The position numbers and the translations under genes are program-made. Of a stretch of DNA of 64,000 nt, positions 54,182-63,532 are shown one piece after another; position 1 is the stretch's first letter, and every line of letters begins with the position of its first letter. Under the pieces are notes generated by a model. That model did not search any database. It was given only the letters and a program-made list of their open reading frames with translations, and was not told where the DNA came from. Source of the stretch: Streptomyces sp. 549 (lineage in GTDB: Bacteria; Actinomycetota; Actinomycetes; Streptomycetales; Streptomycetaceae); the NCBI RefSeq assembly GCF_030124175.1, contig NZ_JASKMT010000002.1:62001-126000 (forward strand), written 5' to 3'.

Positions 54182-55242
54182 CCACCCCCCGCACGGCCCC
54201 CCAGCCTCCCGCCCCCGCCGACGCACCAGTGTCCGGGGCTGCCGCTGCGCCGGGGCCCGCCTCCGGGGTGCTCCGGCCGCTGCACACCGCCGCCGAGCTG
54301 CGCGAGCTGCCCCGCGAGGGCCGCCGGGCGGTGGTGATGACCATGGGCGCCCTGCACGACGGCCACGCGGCCCTGGTGCGGGCCGCCCGCGCCCGCGTCG
54401 GTGCCGCCGGGCAGGTGGTGGTGACCGTCTTCGTCAACCCGTTGCAGTTCGGCGCGGGCGAGGACCTCGACCGCTACCCCCGCACCCTCACCGCCGACCT
54501 GGACGTGGCCGCCGCAGCCGGTGCCGACGCGGTGTTCGCGCCCGCGGTCGAGGAGGTCTACCCCGGCGGCGAACCGCAGGTGCGGATCAGCGCCGGGCCC
54601 ATGGGGGAGCGGCTGGAGGGCGCCGCCCGGCCCGGCCACTTCGACGGCATGCTCACCGTCGTCGCCAAGCTGCTGCACCTCACCGCGCCGGACGTGGCGC
54701 TGTTCGGTGAGAAGGACGCCCAGCAGCTGGCGCTCATCACCCGCATGGCCGGCGACCTCAACTTCCCCGTCGAGGTGGTCGGCGTGCCGACCGTCCGGGA
54801 GGAGGACGGGCTCGCGCTGTCCAGCCGCAACCGCTACCTCTCGGCCGCCGACCGGCAGGTCGCGCTGGGCCTGTCCCGGGCGCTGTTCGCGGCCCGCGAC
54901 CGGCTCACCGCCGAGCGCGCGCTCGCCGCCCGCGCCGCCGTCTCCCCGGCCCCGCACGGCCGGGCCGAGGCGCTCGCCGCGCTGCACGAGCCGCGCGCCT
55001 CCGCCGACGCCGACGCGCTCTCCCGCGCCACCGCGCGCCCCTCGGCGGCGCTCGCCGCCGCCCGGCAGGTGCTGACCGGCGCGTCCGGCCTGGACGTCGA
55101 CTACCTCGCGCTGGTGGACCCGGCCGACTTCACCGACGTCGGCGAGGACCACCGCGGCGACGCGCTGCTCGCCGTCGCCGCCCGCGTCGGAGGCACCCGC
55201 CTCATCGACAACGTCCGACTCCACTTCGGAGCCGCCTCATGA
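54178..55242 (+). CDS. panC: Pantothenate synthetase
   Basis: 354 residues. Joins pantoate and beta-alanine with ATP. Motifs: [20 protein letters not shown] (the HxGH site), [53 protein letters not shown] and [10 protein letters not shown]. The ATGA overlap with DUF2520 upstream and a matching overlap with nadB downstream show coupled translation. An Ala-rich insert after about residue 245 lengthens it beyond the usual 280-330 residues. Confidence 0.95.
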   Translation: MTTPRTAPQPPAPADAPVSGAAAAPGPASGVLRPLHTAAELRELPREGRRAVVMTMGALHDGHAALVRAARARVGAAGQVVVTVFVNPLQFGAGEDLDRYPRTLTADLDVAAAAGADAVFAPAVEEVYPGGEPQVRISAGPMGERLEGAARPGHFDGMLTVVAKLLHLTAPDVALFGEKDAQQLALITRMAGDLNFPVEVVGVPTVREEDGLALSSRNRYLSAADRQVALGLSRALFAARDRLTAERALAARAAVSPAPHGRAEALAALHEPRASADADALSRATARPSAALAAARQVLTGASGLDVDYLALVDPADFTDVGEDHRGDALLAVAARVGGTRLIDNVRLHFGAAS

Positions 55243-57155
55243 AGCCCCCCGGCATACGCCTGGACGCGCCCGCCCCGAGCTGGGCGATCGACGCCGACGT
55301 GGTCGTCGTCGGCTCCGGTGTCGCCGGTCTGACCGCCGCGCTGCGCTGCGCCGCCGCCGGGCTGCGCACCGTCATCGTCACCAAGGCCCGGCTCGACGAC
55401 GGCTCGACCCGCTGGGCGCAGGGCGGCATAGCCGCCGCACTCGGCGACGGCGACACCCCCGAGCAGCACCTCGACGACACGCTGGTCGCCGGGGCCGGGC
55501 TGTGCGACGAGGAGGCGGTGCGCACCCTCGTCACCGAGGGCCCCGACGCGGTCCGCCGGCTGATCGCGGCCGGCGCCGTCTTCGACACCTCCGACGGCAC
55601 CGACCGCATCGCGCTCACCCGTGAGGGCGGCCACCACCGGCGCCGCATCGCGCACGCCGGCGGCGACGCGACGGGGGCGGAGATCTCCCGGGCACTGGTC
55701 GCCGCCGTGCACGCACGTGGCATCGAGACGGTGGAGAACGCGCTCGTCCTCGACCTGCTCACGGACGCCCTGGGCCGTGCCGCCGGGGTGTCCCTGCACG
55801 TCATGGGCGAGGGCCAGCACGACGGGGTCGGCGCGGTGCGCGCGTCCGCGGTGGTGCTCGCCACCGGCGGCATGGGGCAGGTCTTCTCCGCGACCACCAA
55901 CCCGGCCGTCTCCACCGGTGACGGCGTGGCGCTGGCGCTGCGGGCCGGTGCCGAGGTCAGCGACCTGGAGTTCGTGCAGTTCCACCCGACGGTCCTCTAC
56001 CTGGGCCCGGACGCCGAGGGCCAGCAGCCGCTGATCTCCGAGGCGGTCCGCGGCGAGGGCGCCCACCTGGTCGACGCCGACGGGGTGCGCTTCATGGCCG
56101 GGCAGCACGAACTCGGCGAACTCGCCCCGCGCGACATCGTCGCCAAGGGCATCATGCGGCGCTGCCAGGAGCAGGGCGCCGAGCACATGTACCTCGACGC
56201 ACGGCACTTCGGCGCGAAGATGTGGGCCGAGCGGTTCCCGACGATCCTCGCCGCGTGCCGCGCGCACGGCATCGACCCGGTGACCCGCCCGATCCCCGTC
56301 GCCCCCGCCGCGCACTACGCGTCCGGCGGTGTGCGCACCGACCTGCGTGGCCGCACCACCGTGCCGGGGCTGTACGCGTGCGGCGAGGTGGCGTGCACAG
56401 GCGTGCACGGCGCGAACCGGCTGGCGTCGAACTCGCTGCTTGAGGGCCTGGTCTTCGCCGAGCGCATCGCCGAGGACGTCATCACCGAACACGGCAGCGC
56501 CGTGTTCGCCGCCGATACCGGCGATGACGCCGCCCACGCCTCCGGGCGGGCGTCCGGCCCGCCGGAGCACGTCGACCCCGGCACGCAGCCGCGGGTGCCG
56601 CTGCTGCCGCCCGAGGCGCGGGCCGCCGTGCAGCGCATCATGACGCGCGGCGCAGGCGTGCTGCGGTCCGCACACAGCCTGGCCGAGGCCGCCGCCGCCC
56701 TGGCCGCCCTCCCGGTGGCCGGCACCATCACCGGGTCGGGCAGCGTCGACGGGTCGGTCAGCGGTGGCGGGTCGAGTAGCAGTGGTGGGTCGAGTAGCAG
56801 TGATGGGCAGGGCAAGGCGGCGGAGCCCGGCGTGGAGGCGTGGGAGGCCACCAACCTGCACCTCGTCGCCCGGGTGCTGGTCGCCGCCGCCGAACGCCGC
56901 GAGGAGACCCGCGGCTGCCACTGGCGCGAGGACCACCCCGACCGGGACGACACCGTCTGGCGCCGCCACCTCGTCGTCACCCTGCCGCTGCCCGAAGCGC
57001 CGCCCGGTGCGCTGGTTGAAGCGCCGCCAGAGGTGCTGCCCGAAACCGGCAGCCCCGGCGCGACCGCGCCGCCGGACACCGCCCTCACCCTCCGCACCAC
57101 CGAGTCCACCGGCTTCCCGCCGGTCGCACCCGCCGTTCCCGAGGAGACACCGTGA
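55239..57155 (+). CDS. nadB: L-aspartate oxidase
   Basis: 638 residues. Oxidises aspartate to iminoaspartate with FAD, the first step to NAD. The dinucleotide fold is [20 protein letters not shown], the capping and active-site parts are [30 protein letters not shown] and [21 protein letters not shown] Gly/Ser-rich insert near residues 503-525 ([16 protein letters not shown]) breaks the C-terminal helical domain. ATG at 55239 overlaps the panC stop. NadA is not in the window. Confidence 0.94.
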   Translation: MKPPGIRLDAPAPSWAIDADVVVVGSGVAGLTAALRCAAAGLRTVIVTKARLDDGSTRWAQGGIAAALGDGDTPEQHLDDTLVAGAGLCDEEAVRTLVTEGPDAVRRLIAAGAVFDTSDGTDRIALTREGGHHRRRIAHAGGDATGAEISRALVAAVHARGIETVENALVLDLLTDALGRAAGVSLHVMGEGQHDGVGAVRASAVVLATGGMGQVFSATTNPAVSTGDGVALALRAGAEVSDLEFVQFHPTVLYLGPDAEGQQPLISEAVRGEGAHLVDADGVRFMAGQHELGELAPRDIVAKGIMRRCQEQGAEHMYLDARHFGAKMWAERFPTILAACRAHGIDPVTRPIPVAPAAHYASGGVRTDLRGRTTVPGLYACGEVACTGVHGANRLASNSLLEGLVFAERIAEDVITEHGSAVFAADTGDDAAHASGRASGPPEHVDPGTQPRVPLLPPEARAAVQRIMTRGAGVLRSAHSLAEAAAALAALPVAGTITGSGSVDGSVSGGGSSSSGGSSSSDGQGKAAEPGVEAWEATNLHLVARVLVAAAERREETRGCHWREDHPDRDDTVWRRHLVVTLPLPEAPPGALVEAPPEVLPETGSPGATAPPDTALTLRTTESTGFPPVAPAVPEETP

Positions 57156-58276
57156 CGCCCCGCGACGCCGAGAACGCCGCACCGGCCGAGGCCGCCGAGC
57201 CCGCACCCCCGCCCTCGGAGGGCGGACCGGCCGACGCCGTGACCGCGCTCCCGCAGGCCGGTGGCTGCGGCGACGCCTGCGGCTGCGCCGCGGACGGCGA
57301 TCCGGACGGCGAACTGCCCGAGTGCGGACTCGACCCGGGCCTGGCCGCGCTGCTCGCCGGGGCGGGACTCGACCCGCTGCTCGTGGAGGACATCGCCCAC
57401 CTCGCGGTGGACGAGGACCTCGACGGCGGCGTGGACGTCACCACCGTCGCCACCGTGCCCGAACACGCCCTCGCCACCGGCGACTTCACTGCCCGCGAGG
57501 CCGGGACGGTGGCCGGACTGCGCGTCGCGGAGGCGATCCTGTCCGTCGTCTGCACCGACGAGTTCGAGGTCGAGCGGCACGTCGAGGACGGCGACCGCGT
57601 CACCCCCGGAACGCGGCTGCTGACCGTCCGCGCCCGCACTCGCGATCTGCTCACCGGCGAGCGCAGCGCGCTCAACCTGCTGTGCCGGCTGTCCGGCATC
57701 GCCACCGCCACCCGCGCCTGGGCCGACGTGCTGGAGGGCACCGGCGCGCACGTCCGCGACACCCGCAAGACCACCCCGGGCCTGCGCGCCCTGGAGAAGT
57801 ACGCGGTGCGCTGCGGCGGCGGGCTCAACCACCGGTTCTCGCTCTCCGACGCGGCCCTGATCAAGGACAACCACGTCATCGCGGCAGGAGGCGTCGCACC
57901 CGCCTTCAAGGCCGTGCGCGCACGCTTCCCCGACCTGCCCATCGAGGTCGAGGTGGACCGCCTCGACCAGATCGAGCCGGTGCTCGCCGAGGGCGCCGAC
58001 CTGCTGCTGCTGGACAACTTCACGACCGAGCAGACCGCCGAGGCGGTCCGCCTCGTCGCCGGGCGGGCCCTGCTGGAGTCCTCCGGCCGACTCACCCTCG
58101 ACAACGCCGCCGCCTACGCCGCGACCGGCGTCGACCACCTCGCGGTCGGCGCGCTCACCCACTCCGCGCCGATCCTCGACATCGGCCTCGACCTGCGCGA
58201 GGACGACGGTCCCGACGGGGGCGGCCCCAGCGGCCCGGCGACGGACGGCCCGGCGACGAACGGCGAGGCGGTCTGA
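57152..58276 (+). CDS. nadC: Nicotinate-nucleotide pyrophosphorylase (quinolinate PRTase)
   Basis: 374 residues. Makes nicotinate mononucleotide from quinolinate and PRPP. The core starts near residue 65. Motifs: GERSALNLLCRLSGIATATR, VRDTRKTTPGLRALEKYAVR, CGGGLNHRFSLSDAALIKDN and LLLLDNFTTEQTAEAV. An N-terminal extension of about 60 residues carries a Cys cluster (Cys39, Cys43, Cys45, Cys58) that is not part of the standard enzyme. ATG overlap with nadB. The C-terminal tail is Gly/Pro-rich. Confidence 0.94.
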   Translation: MTPRDAENAAPAEAAEPAPPPSEGGPADAVTALPQAGGCGDACGCAADGDPDGELPECGLDPGLAALLAGAGLDPLLVEDIAHLAVDEDLDGGVDVTTVATVPEHALATGDFTAREAGTVAGLRVAEAILSVVCTDEFEVERHVEDGDRVTPGTRLLTVRARTRDLLTGERSALNLLCRLSGIATATRAWADVLEGTGAHVRDTRKTTPGLRALEKYAVRCGGGLNHRFSLSDAALIKDNHVIAAGGVAPAFKAVRARFPDLPIEVEVDRLDQIEPVLAEGADLLLLDNFTTEQTAEAVRLVAGRALLESSGRLTLDNAAAYAATGVDHLAVGALTHSAPILDIGLDLREDDGPDGGGPSGPATDGPATNGEAV

Positions 58277-58278
58277 CC

Positions 58279-59085
58279 ATGCTGCTCACCATCGACGTAG
58301 GCAACACCCACACCGTGCTCGGCCTGTTCGACGGCGAGGACATCGTCGAGCACTGGCGCATCTCCACCGACGCGCGCCGCACCGCCGACGAACTCGCCGT
58401 GCTGCTCCAGGGACTCATGGGCATGCACCCGCTGCTCGGCATGGAACTGGGCGAGGGCATCGACGGCATCGCGATCTGCTCCACCGTGCCGTCGGTGCTG
58501 CACGAGCTGCGCGAGGTCACCCGCCGCTACTACGGCGACATCCCGGCCGTGCTCGTCGAGCCGGGTGTGAAGACGGGTGTGCCGATCCTCATGGACAACC
58601 CCAAGGAGGTCGGCGCCGACCGCATCATCAACGCCGTCGCCGCCGTGGAGCTGTACGGCGGTCCGTGCGTCGTCGTCGACTTCGGCACCGCCACCACCTT
58701 CGACGCGGTCTCCGCTCGCGGCGAGTACACCGGCGGCGTGATCGCACCGGGCATCGAGATCTCGGTGGACGCGCTCGGGGTGCGAGGCGCCCAGCTGCGC
58801 AAGATCGAACTGGCCCGCCCGCGCAGCGTCATCGGCAAGAACACCGTCGAGGCCATGCAGTCCGGCATCCTCTACGGCTTCGCGGGCCAGGTGGACGGCG
58901 TCACCGAACGCATGGCCAAGGAACTCGTCGGCCCCGACGGCGACCCGGACGACGTCACCGTCATCGCGACCGGCGGCCTGGCGCCGATGGTGCTCGGCGA
59001 GTCCTCGGTCATCGACGAGCACGAGCCCTGGCTGACCCTCATCGGCCTCCGCCTCGTCTACGAACGCAACATCTCCCGCAGCTGA
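58279..59085 (+). CDS. coaX: Type III pantothenate kinase
   Basis: 268 residues. Phosphorylates pantothenate, the first CoA step after panC. The acetate-kinase-like fold shows LLTIDVGNTHTVLGLFDGED (phosphate 1), VGADRIINAVAAVELYGGPC and VVVDFGTATTFDAVSARGEY (phosphate 2 and Asp base), and VIATGGLAPM (adenosine). ATG at 58279 is 2 bases after nadC. It ends the coupled CoA/NAD row and is followed by a palindrome at 59091. Confidence 0.95.
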   Translation: MLLTIDVGNTHTVLGLFDGEDIVEHWRISTDARRTADELAVLLQGLMGMHPLLGMELGEGIDGIAICSTVPSVLHELREVTRRYYGDIPAVLVEPGVKTGVPILMDNPKEVGADRIINAVAAVELYGGPCVVVDFGTATTFDAVSARGEYTGGVIAPGIEISVDALGVRGAQLRKIELARPRSVIGKNTVEAMQSGILYGFAGQVDGVTERMAKELVGPDGDPDDVTVIATGGLAPMVLGESSVIDEHEPWLTLIGLRLVYERNISRS

Positions 59086-59090
59086 CCCCG

Positions 59091-59108
59091 GTCGGGCGGC
59101 CGCCCGAC
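59091..59108. terminator. 18-bp palindrome after coaX
   Basis: GTCGGGCGGCCGCCCGAC lies 5 bases past the coaX stop and is followed by GC-rich near-repeats (GGGCGGGCGG) that could extend the structure. Confidence 0.6.
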
Positions 59109-59251
59109 CGCCCGGCCTGCCCCGGGCGGGCGGCGGGCGGGCGGCGGGCCGGCCGTGCGGTGTGTCGTGTCGCGGTGTGGGAATCAGGGAACGTCCCGCG
59201 GCGTTCGAGCAACAGGCCCACCTACGCCCCCGCTTCGCACAGGAGACCCCC

Positions 59252-59950
59252 GTGCCAGAGCCAGAGATCGATGCGATCGTGTTCGACGTGCTCGGCACGC
59301 TCGTCGACGAGCCCGCCGGCATCCGCGCCGGCATCCGTGCGCAGTACCCCTCGCTCGGCGACCCCGGGGTCGAACAGCTCCTGGCGCTGTGGCAGCAGCA
59401 CATCGCACGTGAGCAGCGCCGCGTCCTCGACGGTGACCGGCCCTACCTCGCCAGCGGCGCCCTCGACCTGGAAGCCGCCCGGCTCGTCGCCGAAGCCGCC
59501 GAAGCCGCCGGAACGGGTGACCCGGCCGACGTGGCGGCGCTGGCCCTGTCCGGACGCAGGCTCCCGCCGTGGCCCGACACCGTGGCAGGACTCGCCCGCC
59601 TAGCCGAGCGGTTCCCGTTGATCGGACTCTCCAACGCGAGCCGGACGGCGCTGCTCGGACTCAACGCCCACGCCGGACTGCGCTGGCACCAGGCACTGTC
59701 CGCCGAGGACGCCCGGACCTACAAGCCGGACCCGGCCGTCTACCGGTTGGCTGTCACCGTTTCCGGACGACCGCCGGAGCGGCTCCTGATGGTCGCCGCC
59801 CACGCCTGGGACCTGCGTGGAGCTCAGGGCCTCGGCCTGCGCACCGCCTACGTTTCCCGCCCGGTCGGCGATCCGCCCACCCCCTCCGACGAGTTCGACC
59901 TGCTCGCCGACGGGTTGGCCGACCTGGCCGAGCAACTCGGTTGCCCGTAA
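59252..59950 (+). CDS. HAD-superfamily hydrolase, haloacid dehalogenase type II-like
   Basis: 232 residues. The nucleophile Asp is in DAIVFDVLGTLVDEPAGIRA, motif II in FPLIGLSNASRTAL, the Lys in EDARTYKPDPAVYRLA, and the last motif in LMVAAHAWDLRGAQGLGLRT, as in L-2-haloacid dehalogenases. It may act on a halo-acid or a phosphate ester. GTG at 59252 follows AGGAG at about 7 bases. It appears to be transcribed alone. Confidence 0.9.
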   Translation: MPEPEIDAIVFDVLGTLVDEPAGIRAGIRAQYPSLGDPGVEQLLALWQQHIAREQRRVLDGDRPYLASGALDLEAARLVAEAAEAAGTGDPADVAALALSGRRLPPWPDTVAGLARLAERFPLIGLSNASRTALLGLNAHAGLRWHQALSAEDARTYKPDPAVYRLAVTVSGRPPERLLMVAAHAWDLRGAQGLGLRTAYVSRPVGDPPTPSDEFDLLADGLADLAEQLGCP

Positions 59951-60136
59951 AGGGGGTTCGGTGCCTGAGAGCCGGAACTCACCAGCCCAGTACCTGTTTC
60001 AGGACAAACGTGGTCGCTGGTTCCCCAGAGCAGCATCGCCTGTCATCGCAGCCCAGTAGGGTCCCCCTGTTCCACTGCCAGGTGCTCTCGGCCGTCGAGG
60101 CTGAACACGCGAGCCTGTCAAGAGAATGGGTGTGCA

Positions 60137-60739
60137 TTGAACAGTCACTTACGACTGCGGATTCGTACGGCGGCGGCGGTCCTCCGGACCAGGTCCGCCG
60201 CGATGGTCGGAACGGTCGCGATGCTCGCGGCCGTCATCACGGGCACGGCCACCACCACGGCAAGCGCCACCGAAACCGGTCCCAAGCAGGCTGCGGCAGC
60301 CGGCTGGTCCTGCTCCGGGGCTCCGGTTCCCGCCGGGTACGTCATCACCTCGTTCGACCGCTACGGCTGCAACGGTGCGGGGTCCTGGTACCAGCAACCC
60401 GTTCGCGACGGGATCTGGACCTGCTCCGGGTCACCGATCGTGTCCGGGTACGTCATCACCGGCTACGACAGGTACGGTTGCAGCGGTATCGGTTCCTGGT
60501 ACCACCGGCTCGCCCGTAACGGCGTCTGGACCTGCGCGGGCTCACCGATCGTGTCCGGGTACGTCGTGACCGGCTACGACAGGTACGGCTGCGGCGGTAT
60601 CGGTTCCTGGTACCACCAGCTCGCCCGTGCCGGCGTCTGGGTGTGCCCCAGCTCGCCCGTCCCTGCGGGGTACCGCGCCACCACCTACAACGCGCACCAG
60701 TGCGGCGGCCTCGGCGGCAGGTACCTCGAGCGCGCCTGA
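60137..60739 (+). CDS. Secreted Cys-rich protein with four 37-residue repeats
   Basis: 200 residues. A TTG start at 60137 and a long signal peptide (AAMVGTVAMLAAVITGTATT, likely cleaved near ATASA/TTTASA) are followed by four tandem repeats of about 37 residues. The pattern is G-x-W-x-C-x-x-x-P-x-x-x-GY-x-x-T-x-YDRYGC-x-GxGSWY. Each repeat holds two cysteines, which could pair within the unit. Repeats 2 and 3 differ at only a few residues. No enzyme motif; possibly a cell-surface or binding protein. I do not recognise the family. Confidence 0.8.
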   Translation: MNSHLRLRIRTAAAVLRTRSAAMVGTVAMLAAVITGTATTTASATETGPKQAAAAGWSCSGAPVPAGYVITSFDRYGCNGAGSWYQQPVRDGIWTCSGSPIVSGYVITGYDRYGCSGIGSWYHRLARNGVWTCAGSPIVSGYVVTGYDRYGCGGIGSWYHQLARAGVWVCPSSPVPAGYRATTYNAHQCGGLGGRYLERA

Positions 60740-60773
60740 CCCCGGTCACGCACACGTCGCGCCTGCCGTAAGC

Positions 60774-60813
60774 GCGCTGAGGGCACCACGCGTCGCCGTG
60801 GTGCCCTCAGCGC
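60774..60813. terminator. 17-bp stem-loop between convergent genes
   Basis: Arms 60774-60790 and 60797-60813 pair perfectly around a 6-base loop. It serves the repeat-protein gene and the leftward reductase gene. Confidence 0.88.
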
Positions 60814-60849
60814 GTCCCAGGACGGGAGGAGCCGGGCGGGCCACGGCGG

Positions 60850-61575
60850 TCAGCGCTGCGGGCGGGCGATCAGCCGGACGTCCGGGCCCGACCGCGCCAC
60901 GTCGAGCAGTTCGCACCGCAGGATGTCGTCGATCGTTCCGATCGAGCCACCCTGGAGCGCGCTCTTGCCGCGACCGAGGAGCGCGGGCGCGATGTAGGCG
61001 ATGATCCGGTCGACCAGCCCGGCCGACACGAAGGACGCGGCCAGCGTGGGTCCGCCCTCCAGGAACATCGCGCGTACACCCCGGTGCCGCAACTCCCCAA
61101 GCAGCGCCCCGAGATCGAGTCCGTGGCCCTGCGCGGAGCGTGGCAGCCGGACCAGGACGGCCGCCGTCCCCTCCAGATGGGAGGTGTCGGCGTCCTCGGC
61201 CACCGCGATGAGCGTGGGGGCGGCGTCGTCGAGCACTCGGGCGTCGGCGGGCGTGCGCGCCCGGCTGTCGACGACAACCCGCCAAGGCTGCTGGTCGGCG
61301 GGAACTGCCACTCTCAGTGCCGGGTCGTCCTTCGCGGAACGGACCGCCAAATGGGGGTTGTCGGCCTGCTGGGTGCCGGAACCGACAACGGTGGCCTGGC
61401 AGGCGGCACGCAGCGAGTGCACCTCGGCGCGGGACTCCGGACTGGTGATCCACTGACTGGTGCCGTCCGCCGCCGCGATCCGCCCGTCCAAGGTGGCCGC
61501 GTACTTGTAGACGACGTAGGGCCGCCCTTCCGCGCTGTGCCACTCATCCGTGCCGACCAGCTCACTGACGTGCAT
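60850..61575 (-). CDS. RibD C-terminal-type reductase (dihydrofolate reductase-like)
   Basis: 241 residues. The pyrimidine-reductase fold of RibD without the deaminase half: PYVVYKYAATLDGRIAAADG, TSQWITSPESRAEVHSLRAA, VVGSGTQQADNPHLAVR, AMFLEGGPTLAASF and VDRIIAYIAPALLGRGKSAL. It reduces a pterin- or pyrimidine-like compound with NADPH. No riboflavin genes are next to it. ATG at 61575 follows GGGAAGGGGAA. Confidence 0.9.
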   Translation of the reverse strand: MHVSELVGTDEWHSAEGRPYVVYKYAATLDGRIAAADGTSQWITSPESRAEVHSLRAACQATVVGSGTQQADNPHLAVRSAKDDPALRVAVPADQQPWRVVVDSRARTPADARVLDDAAPTLIAVAEDADTSHLEGTAAVLVRLPRSAQGHGLDLGALLGELRHRGVRAMFLEGGPTLAASFVSAGLVDRIIAYIAPALLGRGKSALQGGSIGTIDDILRCELLDVARSGPDVRLIARPQR

Positions 61576-61771
61576 GGTTCCCCTTCCCAACGGGTTGCTG
61601 CGGGCGAGCCTATTGCCGGGCGGGGGGCTGAGGGCGCGTCAGGCGAACCCGTAGCGCTCCTCCGACGCACGCTCAGGGCAACGGCTATGAAGCCGAGTCA
61701 CGGCTTGACCGCTGCGTGCTGGCTGCCTCAGCATGACTACTGGACCAGTCCACCAGACAGGCGAGGAAGCC

Positions 61772-62503
61772 ATGGCACTACCCAAGTACGAGCAGTTGGC
61801 GGCCGATCTTCGAGGGCGCATCGTCCGCGGGGAACTCAAGCCGGGAGAGACCATCCCGTCCGAGCGCGAGCTGACCGAGCGGTGGGCGGTCTCCCGCGCC
61901 ACGGTGGTCAAGGGGCTTGAGGTGCTGCGGCAGGAAGGCTTGATCGACACCCGCCAAGGCACAGGCTCGATCGTGCGGGAGCGTGTACCGCTGGCCCGCA
62001 CGGCAGGTGAGCGCTACCGGACTTCGGTGAAGACGGGCAACATCTACACGGCGGGTGAATACGCCGAGATCCTTTCGGCTGAGATGGTGCCGGCGCCTGA
62101 TCACGTGGCGACCGCGCTGGGGATCACCCCGGGTGACCACGTTGTTCGGCGGCACCGGGTCACGTACGAGGGTCAGACGCCGACTGCGACGTCATGCAGT
62201 TGGTTCACGCAGGAGACCGTGGACGCGGCGCCGCGCCTGCTGCAGCGGGAGCGCGTGCGTGAGGGCACTACGAGGTATGTGGAAATGCAGACCGGGCGTC
62301 GCCCGCACAGCGGTCGCGACTGGTGGACTGCTCGCCTGGCCACGGACGAGGAGCTTGAACTGCTGCGACTTGCCGGGCCGCAGGCGGTTGCGGAGTCCCG
62401 GCATGTGGCGTTCTGCGAGGAGGGCCGCCCGCTCGCCTACGAGGTGGGTATTTCGCCCGCCGGGCGATGGTCGCGCACGGAAGAGTACTCGATGGTCGAC
62501 TGA
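61772..62503 (+). CDS. GntR-family regulator (HutC/UTRA type)
   Basis: 243 residues. The winged helix is at about 5-70 (KYEQLAADLRGRIVRGELKP, GETIPSERELTERWAVSRAT, VVKGLEVLRQEGLIDTRQGT). A UTRA ligand domain follows (MVPAPDHVATALGITPGDHV, WFTQETVDAAPRLLQRERVR, SRHVAFCEEGRPLAYEVGI). ATG at 61772 follows GAGGAAG; an ATG at 61733 lacks a ribosome site. Similar proteins (KorSA-like) control Streptomyces integrative elements and often precede small orphan genes, as here. Confidence 0.9.
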   Translation: MALPKYEQLAADLRGRIVRGELKPGETIPSERELTERWAVSRATVVKGLEVLRQEGLIDTRQGTGSIVRERVPLARTAGERYRTSVKTGNIYTAGEYAEILSAEMVPAPDHVATALGITPGDHVVRRHRVTYEGQTPTATSCSWFTQETVDAAPRLLQRERVREGTTRYVEMQTGRRPHSGRDWWTARLATDEELELLRLAGPQAVAESRHVAFCEEGRPLAYEVGISPAGRWSRTEEYSMVD

Positions 62504-62524
62504 GTGGTCGTCAATCTCCTTTGA

Positions 62525-62551
62525 AGCCCCTGCCCTTGGCGGGGGCTTTTT
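62525..62551 (+). terminator. Intrinsic terminator after the GntR gene
   Basis: AGCCCCTGCC pairs with GGCGGGGGCT apart from one mismatch, and TTTTT follows directly. It is one of few T-tailed terminators here. Confidence 0.85.
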
Positions 62552-62793
62552 CGTGACCAGCCCTTGACCTGACTAGTCCCCGGTGGGCCATGCGTGTGAC
62601 GGACTGCTTGCGAGCGACTACAGCCCGGTCGGAACTGTTGTGCTCTGGGCGGCTGGAGACCACCACTGCGCCATCTCGGCAGGTACCGGCTTCACTGTCG
62701 CTTCGGGCCGTTCTGCCTGGCGAACATCACGCCAAAGACCCCGGCAGGTGGGCGAACACCTCCGGGGCGTGGCCAATCCTCTAGGAGATCGAC

Positions 62794-63123
62794 ATGCCCG
62801 AGTTTATCCGCGAACTGCTTGCAGCGGTGGGGTACCGCCCCGACCGCCCGAGGGCGGTCCGCCGTGGCCGGGCGGTGAGCGGCGCCGCGAGTACACCCGC
62901 AGGGATCGGCACGATGCCGCGTGCGGCGTCCCGGGCGCCGCTCCGCCCGCCCGCCCCGCGCTCCCCGTACAGCGTGCGGGAGGAGGCGCCCTACTACGTC
63001 GACCACGCGCCCCTCGTGCGGCTCTACGTCGTCCTGCACGAGTTGCGCGGGCGTCACCAGGTCCGGATCACCGACACCTGCGGCATCGACGTGGACGGCT
63101 GCGGGCACGAGGGATCGGCGTGA
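62794..63123 (+). CDS. Small unrecognised protein, first of three coupled genes
   Basis: 109 residues. ATG at 62794 follows AGGAG at 7 bases. The N-terminus is basic and the C-terminal half (PYYVDHAPLVRLYVVLHELR, VRITDTCGIDVDGCGHEGSA) could form a small alpha-beta unit with two cysteines. Similar small genes stand behind GntR regulators in Streptomyces mobile regions. The stop overlaps the next start (GTGA). Confidence 0.7.
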   Translation: MPEFIRELLAAVGYRPDRPRAVRRGRAVSGAASTPAGIGTMPRAASRAPLRPPAPRSPYSVREEAPYYVDHAPLVRLYVVLHELRGRHQVRITDTCGIDVDGCGHEGSA

Positions 63124-63347
63124 GCGGGGAGCAGACGCCGTGCGGGCGGCGTGCTCCCGGCCCCGAGCGTTCCGGCTGCGTGCTGCCCGCCGGGCACAGG
63201 GACGTGTGCTGCCGTGAAGCGTCCGGGTTCCGGTGGATCGACCGGAACGCCGCACTGGCCACCGCACTGGCCACCGCACTGGCCTGGGACCTGGCGGCGG
63301 AGCGGGTCCGGCACGCCTTCACCGAACCGCCGGAGGGGCAGACGTGA
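63120..63347 (+). CDS. Small unrecognised Cys-containing protein, second of three
   Basis: 75 residues from a GTG overlapping the previous stop. The N-terminal part has four cysteines and a His (TPCGRRAPGPERSGCVLPAG, then HRDVCCREASGFRWIDRNAA), a possible zinc knuckle. A repeat of ATAL-ATAL follows. The stop again overlaps the next gene. Confidence 0.65.
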   Translation: MSGEQTPCGRRAPGPERSGCVLPAGHRDVCCREASGFRWIDRNAALATALATALAWDLAAERVRHAFTEPPEGQT

Positions 63348-63532
63348 CCGTCGCCGCGCGGGAGGCACAGCCGCCACCCGCCAACCGGGACGTCCCGTAC
63401 GCGTCCTACGACTGCCGTCTGGGTTCCCACGCAGCCTGCGCGGAGGCCGCTCCGCGTCCGGCCCGGGCCCCGGGCGTCACGTACCAGGTGTGCCGTTGCG
63501 CGTGCCACGGCGAGAGGTCACCCGTCGCCTGA
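63344..63532 (+). CDS. Small unrecognised Cys-rich protein, last of three
   Basis: 62 residues from a GTG overlapping the previous stop. It ends in a Cys/His cluster (YDCRLGSHAACAEA, then YQVCRCACHGERSPVA), five cysteines and two histidines in all, suited to metal binding. No relative with known function is recognised. Confidence 0.65.
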   Translation: MTVAAREAQPPPANRDVPYASYDCRLGSHAACAEAAPRPARAPGVTYQVCRCACHGERSPVA

